Of a stretch of DNA of 64,000 nt, positions 35,598 through 45,154 are shown one piece after another. Position 1 is the first letter of the stretch. Each line of letters starts with the position of its first letter. This DNA is from Bacillota bacterium (lineage in GTDB: Bacteria; Bacillota; Clostridia; Lachnospirales; Lachnospiraceae). The stretch spans positions 1-64,000 of the forward strand of contig JAEVYT010000039.1 of the NCBI GenBank assembly GCA_023392615.1, given 5' to 3'. The notes beneath the pieces were generated by a model. That model ran no database searches, was not told the DNA's origin, and was given only the letters and a program-made list of their open reading frames with translations. The position numbers and the translations under genes were made by a program.

Positions 35598-36020
35598 ATG
35601 AACTATATTATTTCACTATTCGTTGGTGCCTTAACATCAATTATGATATTTTTTAACGGAAGCCTGTCGGACATCTATGGAAATCCACTATCAACAGTGC
35701 TAATTCATCTGTCTGGATTAATCGCAATCATTCTTATCCTTACATTAACCAAATCCCGTATAAAACCGCCAAAGGGAATCCCCCTCTATCTATACAGCGC
35801 CGGTTTCGTAGGAATCGGAACCGTTATGTTAACAAATCTGTCTTACCTAAAGTTGGGCGTATCTCTCTCTCTCGCACTTGGTCTTCTCGGGCAGACATTA
35901 TTCTCATTACTTGCTGATCATTTTGGTCTACTTGGTATGAAAAGATTAAAAATGAATCCCAAAAAGCTAATCGGACTTGGAATTATCGGCATTGGAATCT
36001 GTATTATGGCTTTGGGATAA
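35598..36020 (+). CDS. DUF606/YdcZ-type DMT-superfamily membrane protein, half 1
   Basis: 140 residues, five hydrophobic helices, the single-domain half of the YdcZ (DMT) family. N-terminus SLFVGALTSIMIFFNGSLS, with KLGVSLSLALGLLGQTLFSLLADHFG as the family pattern. Ribosome site CGAGGAGGA. It and the next gene, 33 nt apart, likely form a heterodimer with opposite topologies, as in paired small multidrug or DMT carriers. Substrate unknown. Confidence 0.85.
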   Translation: MNYIISLFVGALTSIMIFFNGSLSDIYGNPLSTVLIHLSGLIAIILILTLTKSRIKPPKGIPLYLYSAGFVGIGTVMLTNLSYLKLGVSLSLALGLLGQTLFSLLADHFGLLGMKRLKMNPKKLIGLGIIGIGICIMALG

Positions 36021-36053
36021 TATAAACATTATTAAATTTGAAGGGAGTTTTAT

Positions 36054-36548
36054 ATGTTATTAATATATTCTATTTTTTCTATTCTTGCCGGTGTTACTGT
36101 CGTTCTTGGACGAATTCTTAACGCGAATCTTGCACAAAAGATAGGAACGGTACAGGCAACAGTGATAAATTATGTCGTTGGAATATTCTTTTCTTTTATC
36201 TTCTTTATGTTTGTTAGTAAAGGCATTCATAACTTCGCCCCCTCCACATCAGTTCCCTTTTGGGCATACTGCGGCGGAATACTTGGAGTTGCTGTCATAA
36301 TGATTTCCAACTATACTACACCTAGGGTTCCGGTATTCTACCTTACTCTTTTGGTATTCCTAGGACAGCTTAGCGTGGGTATTTTGATTGATTGGATGTT
36401 TACCAAGGATTTTTCTTACGGAAAAATGATCGGAAGCCTATTTGTTGTAGCAGGGTTCACCTATAACCTATTGTTAGATAAGAGATCAATTAAAAGTCGG
36501 AGAATAGATAATAATGAACAGTCGAATCATTCAAACCGAAGTTTATAA
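36054..36548 (+). CDS. DUF606/YdcZ-type DMT-superfamily membrane protein, half 2
   Basis: 164 residues, five helices with a longer basic C-tail (DKRSIKSRRIDNNEQSNHSN). Starts ISSIFSILAGVTVVLGRILNANLAQK-like (IYSIFSILAGVTVVLGRI), with LTLLVFLGQLSVGILIDWMF as family motif, matching the 'GQ' signature of half 1. Ribosome site GAAGGGAG. Partner of the preceding gene. Confidence 0.85.
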   Translation: MLLIYSIFSILAGVTVVLGRILNANLAQKIGTVQATVINYVVGIFFSFIFFMFVSKGIHNFAPSTSVPFWAYCGGILGVAVIMISNYTTPRVPVFYLTLLVFLGQLSVGILIDWMFTKDFSYGKMIGSLFVVAGFTYNLLLDKRSIKSRRIDNNEQSNHSNRSL

Positions 36549-36553
36549 CATAA

Positions 36554-36596
36554 AAAGCACCTTACAAAGCCTATTTTTTGCTCTGTAAGGTGTTTT
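36554..36596 (+). terminator. Terminator of the DUF606 pair
   Basis: Arms GCACCTTACA and TGTAAGGTGT with TTTT after, starting 6 nt past the stop. Confidence 0.8.
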
Positions 36597-36772
36597 AATT
36601 ATACTGGTAATCAATTGTTATCGAAACACTTTAACTACTCATCACTATTCTGAGTAAGTAATATCGTTATAACAACTTCAGTTTGCGATATATTTATATT
36701 TCAAAAATAATATTTCAAAGCTATCTTCTACGTCATAACCGTACTTATCTTCAATTATAACAAGTTACTCTT

Positions 36773-38056
36773 TTATGCTTTCTTCTCGCTTAACTTTGAT
36801 AATAACTTATCCAAATAAATCGATTTGAATTGCTTGCTGGCCATAACCTGCTTAAGCGGCGGTAATTTAAGAATTACTCCAAACACTGCAGCCATCGCAC
36901 GATGATTTGCAAAAGCCTGATTATCAAAGATAAGGTTTTGTAGAGTTCCTTTTTCAATCGCCTGCAGTACAAAACGATGGGTGCTATTCACCGGTGTGAT
37001 AACTTCTATCTTTCTACGCTCTAATTCAATCGCGTTCTTATGACAGCTTCTTACACATACACCACAACCAAGACATACTTCTTTATCTACTTGTGCTAAT
37101 TTCTTACCATCTTTATTTTTCTTCATCGAGATTGCTAATACCGGACAGACCTTTTCACATTTACCACAACCAACACATTCATGAGATATTCTTGGAATAT
37201 AGTTTGTTGTCGCTACCGGTTGCATTGGACTAAACTTTCTGGCCGCTTGCAAAGCTTCACAACAACAACCACAGCAATTACAGATAAATGCAGGATCTTC
37301 TCTAACATTTTCACCAATCTGCACCAGATTAGCGGCATAAGATCGTTCTAAAACATCCATTGCTTCTTTTTTATCGATTAATCTTGCATGATGACCATGC
37401 TCTGCAAGTGAACGGGCAACATTGCCAAATGTAAGGCAAACATCTAACGGAGCATCTATCTCACAGGGATGACCCGCATGTAACATCTTATGTCTGCAAT
37501 AACAGGTTCCAAGTCCGATATGAGATGCTTCCTCAATGATATGGCTTGCTCTTTCATAATCAAGGATGTGAATTGTGTTATCATTTGTTAAAACCGGCTC
37601 CTGTACGTATACTCGTCCAAGATGTGTCTCCGTCGCATAAAATAAATCCTTCACAAACTCCTCTTCCACGTTCATATATTGATAATATAATTCACTTAGA
37701 TATTTCTGATCAATATCGCCTCGTGTTCGCATCAGAGCGAATTCGATAAAGCCTGCCATCGGTGGTGGCATAACAAATTGACGTTCCCCATTATGATAGG
37801 AATCCACCAGTAATGCCTTCTCACAAAGACGCTCTAAGAAAGTCTCTGCCTTTCCTTCACTGGTATGCCATATTTTTGCAGCCTTCTTTGCAGTAAAGGG
37901 GCGAACCGGTAATAATGCAACCCATTTTGCCTCTCGCTCAGTATACAGAACCTGTAATATCTTATATAAGCTTTCTGTGGGTGGTGCTCCTTGAGTAAAC
38001 CAATTTATTCTCTCTTCTAAATTCTTATAGGCATCTTTACTTGTAATATGTCCCAT
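36773..38056 (-). CDS. 4Fe-4S dicluster protein with winged-helix-like N-terminus
   Basis: 427 residues. Residues 30-130 resemble a degenerate winged helix (WHTSEGKAETFLERLCEKALLVDSY). The middle has two unusual Cys sets, GTCYCRHKMLHAGHPCE and ICNCCGCCCEAL, and the C-terminal third holds two 4Fe-4S motifs CVGCGKCEKVCPV and CLGCGVCVRSCH. Soluble electron-transfer protein of a family common in anaerobes that also appears with reductive pathways; exact partner unknown. Single gene with AAGGTGAAAT ribosome site. Confidence 0.8.
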   Translation of the reverse strand: MGHITSKDAYKNLEERINWFTQGAPPTESLYKILQVLYTEREAKWVALLPVRPFTAKKAAKIWHTSEGKAETFLERLCEKALLVDSYHNGERQFVMPPPMAGFIEFALMRTRGDIDQKYLSELYYQYMNVEEEFVKDLFYATETHLGRVYVQEPVLTNDNTIHILDYERASHIIEEASHIGLGTCYCRHKMLHAGHPCEIDAPLDVCLTFGNVARSLAEHGHHARLIDKKEAMDVLERSYAANLVQIGENVREDPAFICNCCGCCCEALQAARKFSPMQPVATTNYIPRISHECVGCGKCEKVCPVLAISMKKNKDGKKLAQVDKEVCLGCGVCVRSCHKNAIELERRKIEVITPVNSTHRFVLQAIEKGTLQNLIFDNQAFANHRAMAAVFGVILKLPPLKQVMASKQFKSIYLDKLLSKLSEKKA

Positions 38057-38164
38057 ATTTCACCTTCCTAACATGTAATTTTAATTATACCCTGATAAGA
38101 TAAATGTTCAGGGTTTATAAATACCATCTACCTGACTTATATCAACCACTAATTATAGTTGTAT

Positions 38165-39562
38165 TTATGGTTTAACTCCTAGAATACCGGCTAGTAACCC
38201 AATCCCTTTTTTTATCTGTTCCATGTCGGTATTACCATAGCCGAATAACAATGTATTCTCTATCCTATCATCAAAATCAGATTTAATATAATGCTTATCT
38301 ATTGAGGATATATCAATATGCGCCCTATTAATTTGATTGATTTTATTTTCATCAAAGATAATATCCTTAAATGTTGCTACCAGATGCATCCCAGCCTGTG
38401 CGCCGGTAATTATAACTTGATCTGTGAAGGTTCTCTTAAGTTGTTGCATCAGATAATTTCGCCTCTTAAGGTATAGCCTTCTCATTTTACTGATATGTCG
38501 TTCAAAATAACCCATTTTTATAAAGTTCGCTAATGCAATCTGCTCAAAATTAGGAGAATGCAAGTCTGCTACATATTTGATATCTTCTGCTGTCTGAAGT
38601 AATTTATCGGGTAAGACCATATATCCAATTCTTAATGAAGGCATTAATGTTTTTGAAAATGTCCCTACATAGATTACCTTATCCGGATCCAGATACTGCA
38701 TTGCTTGTATAGGATCACCAGAAAAGCGAAACTCACTATCATAGTCATCTTCCACAATAAAGGTCTCATGGTTTTGAGCATATTGTATCATTTCAATCCT
38801 ACGATTTATCGGAAGTACTACTCCCGTTGGAAACTGATGGCTGGGTGTTGTAAATATTAATTTTGGGGCGTCGTTCGGTAATTCAGAAGTAACCATTCCT
38901 GACTCATCAACCCGAATTGACTTCACCATAACATGGTGGCTCAATAATGTATGAAGAATTCCATGACTCAGCGGATTTTCAACAAGAACATATTCTCTCT
39001 CCTGTACCATTTTACATAACAATGAAAACGCTTGTGCTGCACCATTTGTAATTAATATATTATTAGGTGATGCACACACCCCTCTGACCCTTTCCAAATA
39101 TAACGCCAGTTGTGTACGCAACTCATAATTTCCAAAAGAATTTTGATAGTCCAACATCTTTGTATTCAAATTCAGAATACTTTCCTTATAGATTTGTGCC
39201 CATTTATTAATAGGGATACTACCCAAATCAGGTACACCGGTACGAAAGGATATGGTCTGTGCTTCATCCCTGCATATCTGTTCAGTAGCATTTATTCGGA
39301 TATTCTTTTGCTCAAAACGAATCCCTTTTGATATATAAGTACCGGAACCGTTCTTTGTATATACATACCCTTCAGCTATTAACTGTTCATAACAATCCAG
39401 CACTACATTCCTGGAAACATTTATCATTCTTGCCAGTTCACGGGTCGAGGGAAGCTTATCGTCAGCGTTTAATTTGCCGCTCAATATTAATTCTTTATAG
39501 TGGGTATATAATTGCTTGGATAACGATGTTTTAGAATTCCTTTTAATATTAATAAAATTCAT
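38165..39562 (-). CDS. MocR/PdxR-type regulator (GntR HTH fused to class I aminotransferase)
   Basis: 465 residues from ATG 39562, set by GGGAGGATTGAT; a start at 39589 is rejected. GntR wHTH at 10-75 (ELARMINVSRNVVLDCYEQL), linker, and aminotransferase-fold domain (100-460) with PLP Lys in VGTFSKTLMPSLRIGYMV and DDYDSEFR as PLP-pyridine Asp region. Divergent from a LysE-type exporter gene, which is the standard target of MocR regulators in this layout. Confidence 0.92.
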   Translation of the reverse strand: MNFINIKRNSKTSLSKQLYTHYKELILSGKLNADDKLPSTRELARMINVSRNVVLDCYEQLIAEGYVYTKNGSGTYISKGIRFEQKNIRINATEQICRDEAQTISFRTGVPDLGSIPINKWAQIYKESILNLNTKMLDYQNSFGNYELRTQLALYLERVRGVCASPNNILITNGAAQAFSLLCKMVQEREYVLVENPLSHGILHTLLSHHVMVKSIRVDESGMVTSELPNDAPKLIFTTPSHQFPTGVVLPINRRIEMIQYAQNHETFIVEDDYDSEFRFSGDPIQAMQYLDPDKVIYVGTFSKTLMPSLRIGYMVLPDKLLQTAEDIKYVADLHSPNFEQIALANFIKMGYFERHISKMRRLYLKRRNYLMQQLKRTFTDQVIITGAQAGMHLVATFKDIIFDENKINQINRAHIDISSIDKHYIKSDFDDRIENTLLFGYGNTDMEQIKKGIGLLAGILGVKP

Positions 39563-39623
39563 ATCAATCCTCCCTACTACCAATCTCACGGTTTGAACAC
39601 CAACACAAATCTGTGATAAATTG

Positions 39624-39672
39624 AAGCGGTCCCCTAAAAATACACGGAATGTGGCTCTTCATTCTACCGCTT
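39624..39672. promoter_or_regulatory. Inverted repeat in the MocR/LysE spacer
   Basis: AAGCGGT at 39624-39630 and ACCGCTT at 39666-39672, extended by GATAAA and TTTATC on the outer sides with a small offset. GC-rich for this spacer. Likely binding site of the MocR regulator, which commonly uses two half-sites. Confidence 0.5.
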
Positions 39673-39729
39673 TATCATGATACATTATACCATATCAGTC
39701 AATAAAATACATTTTGAGGTGAAGAATCT

Positions 39730-40341
39730 ATGAATACAATTAGCTTTCTAATAACATCCGTTATTATCATTCTACTTCCGGGAACCGGTGTTACATATAC
39801 CATCTCTATCGGATTGACAAAAGGGAAAAGAGCAGGCATAATTGCCGCTCTTGGCTGTACGTTTGGTATTATTCCGCATCTAGGTGCGAGCATTACACTC
39901 TCTTCGTTAATTATGAAAATGAATGTAGTTGCTTTTCTTATCATTCAATTAATTGGAGTACTATATTTAATATATCTAGGAATAAATATGATACGATCAA
40001 CTTCAGGATTAAAACTGTCTGAGCCCAAGGTAGAGAAAACCAGTACGATTATTCGCAGTGCCATTTTAATCAATTTGCTTAATCCAAAGCTAACGTTATT
40101 CTTTTTTTCATTTTTACCGCAGTATGCGAAAGCAACCAACCACAACTATATAGCAGAGTGTCTGTTTTATGGATTTCTCTTTATGTTTCTTTCACTAATA
40201 ATCTTCATAGGCTATGGATTACTTGCAGGATTTTCGAATATGTTTTTTATGAATTCACCAAAGAGATTATCAATTTTGGAAAAAATACTCGGAATGATCT
40301 TTATCATTTTTGCAGTTCAATTAGCGTATAGTTCTATTTAA
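39730..40341 (+). CDS. LysE/RhtB-family amino acid exporter
   Basis: 203 residues, six helices. Family start LITSVIIILLPGTGVTYTISIGLTKGKRAG with PGP motif here PGT, followed by IAALGCTFGIIPHL and NLLNPKLTLFFFSFLPQY, the second conserved block. Exports an amino acid or analogue; probably induced by the MocR regulator divergent from it. Ribosome site GAGGTGAAGAATCT. Its stop is 11 nt from the convergent GGDEF gene end. Confidence 0.9.
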   Translation: MNTISFLITSVIIILLPGTGVTYTISIGLTKGKRAGIIAALGCTFGIIPHLGASITLSSLIMKMNVVAFLIIQLIGVLYLIYLGINMIRSTSGLKLSEPKVEKTSTIIRSAILINLLNPKLTLFFFSFLPQYAKATNHNYIAECLFYGFLFMFLSLIIFIGYGLLAGFSNMFFMNSPKRLSILEKILGMIFIIFAVQLAYSSI

Positions 40342-40352
40342 ACATATCGTGT

Positions 40353-41486
40353 TTATTCATAAATGCGAATTGTATTTCGTAATTCCTTTGCATCGTATAA
40401 AGCCTGATCCGCATTAATAAATAACCGGGCAGAGTTTCCATCCGCCAGATAATGCGTAAGGCCGAAACTAACACTGATATCCAACGTAGGATATTTCTTA
40501 GAATAAACTTCTATTAATTCTGATTGAATGTTTTCACAGGTTGATACCGCCTCTTCCATATTAACATTCTCAAAGATCAGACAAAATTCATCTCCACCAT
40601 ATCGAAAAACAGAAGCACCCCTGCTCCGTTCCTCCAGCATGGTTGCAAATTCGAATAAACAATTATCTCCGACCAAATGACCCAATTGATCATTTACACT
40701 TTTAAAATTATCAATATCTGCAATTCCAAATATGTAACTGGTTGTTGACTCACTCATTTCCAAATCTCTCATAGCGTCGTGTAAAGCTTTACGATTAAGG
40801 ACCCCAGTCAGTTCATCGGTTTTTAGCCTTTGTTCAAGAACCACTCTCTCCATCTCTTTTTGAATACTGGCCTCATTTTTTTTATATATAAAACTAATTT
40901 TCACAAGGCAAACAGCAGACGCTGCGATTATGATACAGAGGGAAATCAGAAATTCACTTAACCGCTGTATACTGTAGAATACACTGGGCTTATCAGCATC
41001 CCATTTGATAAATAATTCAGATATAATTAATGCTACCAAACTCAGTAGCGCAGTGATACCGGTCAGATGAATATTTGCATAAATCGTCGTTAATATTATC
41101 GCAAATACAAATAGAAAATATGTTGCTATAAATGCATTGTGTACTGTGAACAGAACAAAACATAATAAAACCAGATTAATTGATATTCCAAATATCTTCT
41201 GATCCTGAGTTAATTTCTTCGATCTTATAATCAGAGTATCACCAATAATAAAGAAAAAGTTTACTAAACTTGGTGCGATAATGAACTTTAGAATATATCG
41301 ATTTATAGACGTTGTCAGCATATCTGAATTTGTCAATAGTAACGACATAATGCATTCCACCACAATAGCGAATACAAATAACCCTATTGATATTTTATAC
41401 TGAAAGACAAGCCAATCGTTGTCGATCTTTTTATACTCTTCTCTAATTTCTTCAATAACAAGTTTATCCAGGTTGTTGTTATACAT
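40353..41486 (-). CDS. Membrane-bound diguanylate cyclase (GGDEF)
   Basis: 377 residues from ATG 41486. N-terminal half has about six helices (30-210) without a recognised sensor; residues 215-377 are a GGDEF domain with DIDNFKSVND and RYGGDEF intact, so it should make c-di-GMP from two GTP. The RxxD inhibitory site, expected five residues before GGDEF, reads RSRG, so product inhibition is probably lost. No EAL domain. Confidence 0.9.
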   Translation of the reverse strand: MYNNNLDKLVIEEIREEYKKIDNDWLVFQYKISIGLFVFAIVVECIMSLLLTNSDMLTTSINRYILKFIIAPSLVNFFFIIGDTLIIRSKKLTQDQKIFGISINLVLLCFVLFTVHNAFIATYFLFVFAIILTTIYANIHLTGITALLSLVALIISELFIKWDADKPSVFYSIQRLSEFLISLCIIIAASAVCLVKISFIYKKNEASIQKEMERVVLEQRLKTDELTGVLNRKALHDAMRDLEMSESTTSYIFGIADIDNFKSVNDQLGHLVGDNCLFEFATMLEERSRGASVFRYGGDEFCLIFENVNMEEAVSTCENIQSELIEVYSKKYPTLDISVSFGLTHYLADGNSARLFINADQALYDAKELRNTIRIYE

Positions 41487-41612
41487 CAATGTTATTCCGG
41501 TTACCCCGGCTCCTTAGTAAAATTAATATGGAACTATTATAGAACCAGAGTTACTAATCTGCAAGTATAAATTGGAAAATTCGACAGTTACTTAGTAACC
41601 CCGGATTAATAA

Positions 41613-42506
41613 TTATATTAATTTTTCATACTTCATTAAACGTTTTAGTGCCATTACATCATTCTCGGTTACATGTGGCATCGGAAATGTGCAATAATCT
41701 TGTATAGGAATCCCTCGTATGGCCATAGCCTTCTTGATATATGGGACAAATGGCTTGCCAACTTGATAAATTCCCATTAGGCGATCGATTTTTTGCTGAA
41801 GGGAAGCAACAAGCTTCATATCGTTATCCTTAAAAGCATTAACCCAAGCACTGCAGATCTCAGGTGCTAGATTTGATATGCCAGCAATACACCCGTCTCC
41901 ACCTGATATGACATTGTGTGCAAAATTATCATCAAATCCGGAATAAATCTTAAAATCGGGATATTCCGGCTTGATTAATTTAATTAATTCTCTTGTGTGA
42001 TCCATCCCGGCAATTGTATCCTTAATCCCAACGATATTTTTATGTTTTCTTACAAGATTCAGTGCCACCACTGGCGTGATTTCATATCCTGTACGATCAG
42101 GGAAATTATAGAGATACATATCAATCGGACATTCCTTTGCCAAATAATCATAATATTCCTCAATACTTTGATCCGTCAACCCGAAATAAAAGGGTGATAC
42201 AACAACCACACCATCTGCTCCCAAATCATAAGCGTATTTTGACAATTCTATGGTTTCATTTACATCCATGCTGGCGGTACCGACTAACAACTGGGTTCGT
42301 TTATTAATATGGCTGGCAGCAACTTTGATTAACTCCTTTTTCTGATCCATCGGAATTGCAAAAAATTCCCCGATGCTTCCCAGAATTAAAATTCCATTCA
42401 CGCCACCTTGTATCAGGTAATCATAGAGACTTTTTTGAGCTTCATGATCCAAATATCCATTGCTATCAAACGCAGTTACTGCAGGGGTAATATAACTTGC
42501 CTTCAT
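41613..42506 (-). CDS. DapA/NanA-family aldolase, likely 2-keto-3-deoxy sugar acid aldolase
   Basis: 297 residues, TIM barrel. Tyr of the family is in MYLYNFPDRTGYE (about 133), Schiff-base Lys in NIVGIKDT (about 162), and GSIGEFFAIP matches the phosphate/carboxylate loop (usual GTTGE). The neighbouring IlvD/Edd dehydratase makes 2-keto-3-deoxy acids, so this enzyme probably splits one to pyruvate and an aldehyde. GGSIGE lacks the DHDPS-type TTGE, which argues against lysine synthesis. Last gene of the operon. Confidence 0.85.
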   Translation of the reverse strand: MKASYITPAVTAFDSNGYLDHEAQKSLYDYLIQGGVNGILILGSIGEFFAIPMDQKKELIKVAASHINKRTQLLVGTASMDVNETIELSKYAYDLGADGVVVVSPFYFGLTDQSIEEYYDYLAKECPIDMYLYNFPDRTGYEITPVVALNLVRKHKNIVGIKDTIAGMDHTRELIKLIKPEYPDFKIYSGFDDNFAHNVISGGDGCIAGISNLAPEICSAWVNAFKDNDMKLVASLQQKIDRLMGIYQVGKPFVPYIKKAMAIRGIPIQDYCTFPMPHVTENDVMALKRLMKYEKLI

Positions 42507-42529
42507 AATTTTTCTCCTGTTCTTAATTA

Positions 42530-44257
42530 TTAATAACCTGCACCTTCCATCGCTGAAAGTGCAGAATCAGTATACCGTTTAAACAACCCTCTTCTAGCAG
42601 GTCTTGGGATAATGCCGTTTGTTGATTTTCTTTCTTCAAAAACACGTTTCACCTCTTCAAGTGAGGTCTCAGCACCTGCTATCCCAATTACATTGAGACT
42701 TCGATTCCCTATATCATACTCGATGATATCTCCAGTTTCTACATATGCTAATGGTCCACCCGCTGCTGCTTCCGGTGATACATGTCCTATGGCCGCCCCA
42801 CGTGTTGCTCCTGAAAATCTTCCATCCGTCACTAATGAAACTGTTCCGTTCAATCTCTTGTCACAAACAATCGCTTCCGTCGTCATTAACATCTCAGGCA
42901 TTCCACTTCCTCTAGGTCCCTCATAGCGTATTACTATAATTTCTCCAGGATTGATCTCACCATTTACTACTGCATGGAATGCATCTTCCTCCGCATTATA
43001 TACTCTTGCTATTCCTTTATGCTTGCGCATATCCTCCGCACATGCGGAATATTTCACCACCGAACCCTCTGGTGCGATATTTCCTTTTAATATTGCAATC
43101 GAACCGATTTCTTTTACTTTTTCCATCGGAATAATAACATCCTCTCTTCTCAAATCATAGTTTGCGAGGTAACCCAAGTTACGATTATAGAAATTGTCTT
43201 TTTGTAACTCTTCAAGATTCTCTCCCAAAGTCTTTCCAGTTACTGTCATCACATCCAAATTTAAAAACTCTTTTAACATAGATTGAATCATAGGAATACC
43301 TCCTGCAAACCAGAAGGATTCTGTTAATTGTACGCCTCCCGGATAAATATTTCCCAAGTGAGGAATCTTATGATTAATTTCATCAAAGAGATCCGGAGTC
43401 AGTATAATTCCTAGTTCTCTTGCTATAGAAGGTAAATGTATTGTTGCATTGGTAGATCCACCTATCGCACTATGAACAATAATTGCATTAACAAATGCTT
43501 CCTTGGTCATAATCTTACTTGGGGTCAACTCCTTACCCACCAGCTCCATAATTTTTCTGCCTGCACTTCGGGAATAGGATAAAATATCCCTCATGGTTGC
43601 AGGTACTAAAGCACTCCCTGGCAACGCCATACCCAGAGCCTCAGCCATACACTGCATGGTACTTGCTGTACCTAAAAAAGTACAAGCTCCTACAGACGGA
43701 CACCCCGTCAACTTATAATCTCGTATTTCCTGATCGCTGATTTCTCCTTTGCGCTTTTGCCTTAGTGAAATATCTCCTGCCATCAACGATGTTGTCATAT
43801 TCGGTCCTGGTCTCATACTTCCACCAGGTATAAATATCGTCGGTATATCCATCCTAGCTGCTGCCTTTAAGTGTGCGGGAATCGATTTGTCACAGGAAGA
43901 GGACAAAATCATCCCATCCCAAGGAACAACGCTTGCATGTACCTCGACCATATCACAGATTGCCTCACGTGATGCCAATATAATATTCATGCCATTGTGC
44001 CCTTGAGCGCACCCGTCACATACATCCGTTGCGTGAAACTGCGCTGGAAAACCACCGCACTCAAACACTCCGTATTTGGCTTGTTCCGCCAGCTGATTAA
44101 GATGTGTGCTACCGGGATGACTATCCCCGTATACATCTTCTATCAAAATCTGAGGTTTTTTAATATCCTCCTCATCCCATCCTGACCCCAATTGTAATGC
44201 ATCAAATTGAGCCCAAAGTAATCGTTCTGAAGCACTTTTTTGCTTTATATGTTCCAT
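42530..44257 (-). CDS. IlvD/Edd-family sugar acid dehydratase
   Basis: 575 residues. Fe-S ligands: DVCDGCAQGH and SSSCDKS and GCPSVGACTFLGTAST carry the three conserved Cys. Also GSTNATIHLPSIARE and GRFSGATRGAAIGHVSPEAA. Sits between an aldolase gene and a FadR-type regulator, so it is more likely a xylonate, arabonate or galactonate dehydratase than the branched-chain DHAD. 16 nt after the regulator gene and 23 nt before the aldolase. Confidence 0.85.
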   Translation of the reverse strand: MEHIKQKSASERLLWAQFDALQLGSGWDEEDIKKPQILIEDVYGDSHPGSTHLNQLAEQAKYGVFECGGFPAQFHATDVCDGCAQGHNGMNIILASREAICDMVEVHASVVPWDGMILSSSCDKSIPAHLKAAARMDIPTIFIPGGSMRPGPNMTTSLMAGDISLRQKRKGEISDQEIRDYKLTGCPSVGACTFLGTASTMQCMAEALGMALPGSALVPATMRDILSYSRSAGRKIMELVGKELTPSKIMTKEAFVNAIIVHSAIGGSTNATIHLPSIARELGIILTPDLFDEINHKIPHLGNIYPGGVQLTESFWFAGGIPMIQSMLKEFLNLDVMTVTGKTLGENLEELQKDNFYNRNLGYLANYDLRREDVIIPMEKVKEIGSIAILKGNIAPEGSVVKYSACAEDMRKHKGIARVYNAEEDAFHAVVNGEINPGEIIVIRYEGPRGSGMPEMLMTTEAIVCDKRLNGTVSLVTDGRFSGATRGAAIGHVSPEAAAGGPLAYVETGDIIEYDIGNRSLNVIGIAGAETSLEEVKRVFEERKSTNGIIPRPARRGLFKRYTDSALSAMEGAGY

Positions 44258-44273
44258 ATCAATTCACTTCTTC

Positions 44274-44963
44274 CTATTTGTTATTTTGAAATGAATCATA
44301 GAGATCTTCCATATGTTCATCCATAATTCTTCTTGCTTTTGTGGCATCACCACTTTTAATCGCTTCTAACAGTAACTTATGATAATATAAGCCTGCTCTA
44401 TTGCCCCTTTTCAGAACAATCTCAGAAAAAGCTTTGCGTAAAACATCATTAATAATATGATAAATCTGAAGAATGATGGAATTCTTCGCTATATCGGCAA
44501 CCGTAAGATGAAAATTCAAATCAGCCTCTGAGAACTGCTGCAAATCTTCCTTAACTTGTTCCATCGTAGCAAATGCCTTCTCCAATTTTTCAATATCTTC
44601 AGATGTTGCTTTCATCGCAGCAAGCTCTGCTACTTTTCCTTCAATCACTCTACGAAACTCTATAATTTCCTGCAAAGAATTCTCATTAAGATAAGCCATC
44701 GGAATTAATTGGTTCATTGAGATACCAGGCTGCACATCTCTTACAAAAGAACCTTCCCCTAACTTAGTTTCAATCAAGCCTAATGCGGTAAGTTTTTGCA
44801 GTGCATGACGCACAGTAACACGGCTCACATCAAAGGATGTAGCCAATTCATTTTCTGAAGGTAACTTTTCTCCCCTTCTCCATTCATTCATAAGGAGTTG
44901 TTCTTTTAATTGCTCAAACACTTGGTCACTTACACTTTGACGAGTAATTTTCCGTATTGCCAT
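44274..44963 (-). CDS. FadR-type GntR regulator (FCD domain)
   Basis: 229 residues. wHTH at 10-75 (LPSENELATSFDVSRVTVRH; LIETKLGEGSFV), FCD ligand domain from about 90 with the metal-ligand His/Asp set (EFRRVIEGKVAE, NFHLTVADIAKN, YHKLLLEAIKSGD, MDEHMEDL). Such regulators bind small carboxylates. First gene of the sugar-acid operon, ribosome site GAGGGAGATTCA, with the palindrome at 45002-45016 just upstream. Confidence 0.92.
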   Translation of the reverse strand: MAIRKITRQSVSDQVFEQLKEQLLMNEWRRGEKLPSENELATSFDVSRVTVRHALQKLTALGLIETKLGEGSFVRDVQPGISMNQLIPMAYLNENSLQEIIEFRRVIEGKVAELAAMKATSEDIEKLEKAFATMEQVKEDLQQFSEADLNFHLTVADIAKNSIILQIYHIINDVLRKAFSEIVLKRGNRAGLYYHKLLLEAIKSGDATKARRIMDEHMEDLYDSFQNNK

Positions 44964-45001
44964 TGAATCTCCCTCTCAACACTTATACTTGTTAGTTGTG
45001 T

Positions 45002-45016
45002 ACCTGTATTACAGGT
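45002..45016. promoter_or_regulatory. GntR operator palindrome
   Basis: ACCTGTATTACAGGT is a perfect palindrome with one central base, of the length FadR-subfamily proteins bind. 39 nt before the regulator start. Confidence 0.65.
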
Positions 45017-45028
45017 TCAATTCTATTG

Positions 45029-45075
45029 TACTCGTCATTAAGTAGGATGTCAATCATCCAATTTAATGACGAGTA
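45029..45075. terminator. Long two-part hairpin between the sugar-acid operon and the small membrane gene
   Basis: Outer arms TACTCGTCATTAA and TTAATGACGAGTA (13 bp, exact), inner arms GGATG and CATCC around a 5-nt loop. Follows the 101-residue gene (minus strand); no T-run on that side, TTTTCTTT on the plus side. Confidence 0.5.
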
Positions 45076-45154
45076 GTTTTCTTTGCATCTAAATGTACCA
45101 TATTAATTCGATAGTAAACTGCAGATACCAGTACACCTGTATGAATGTTATCAA

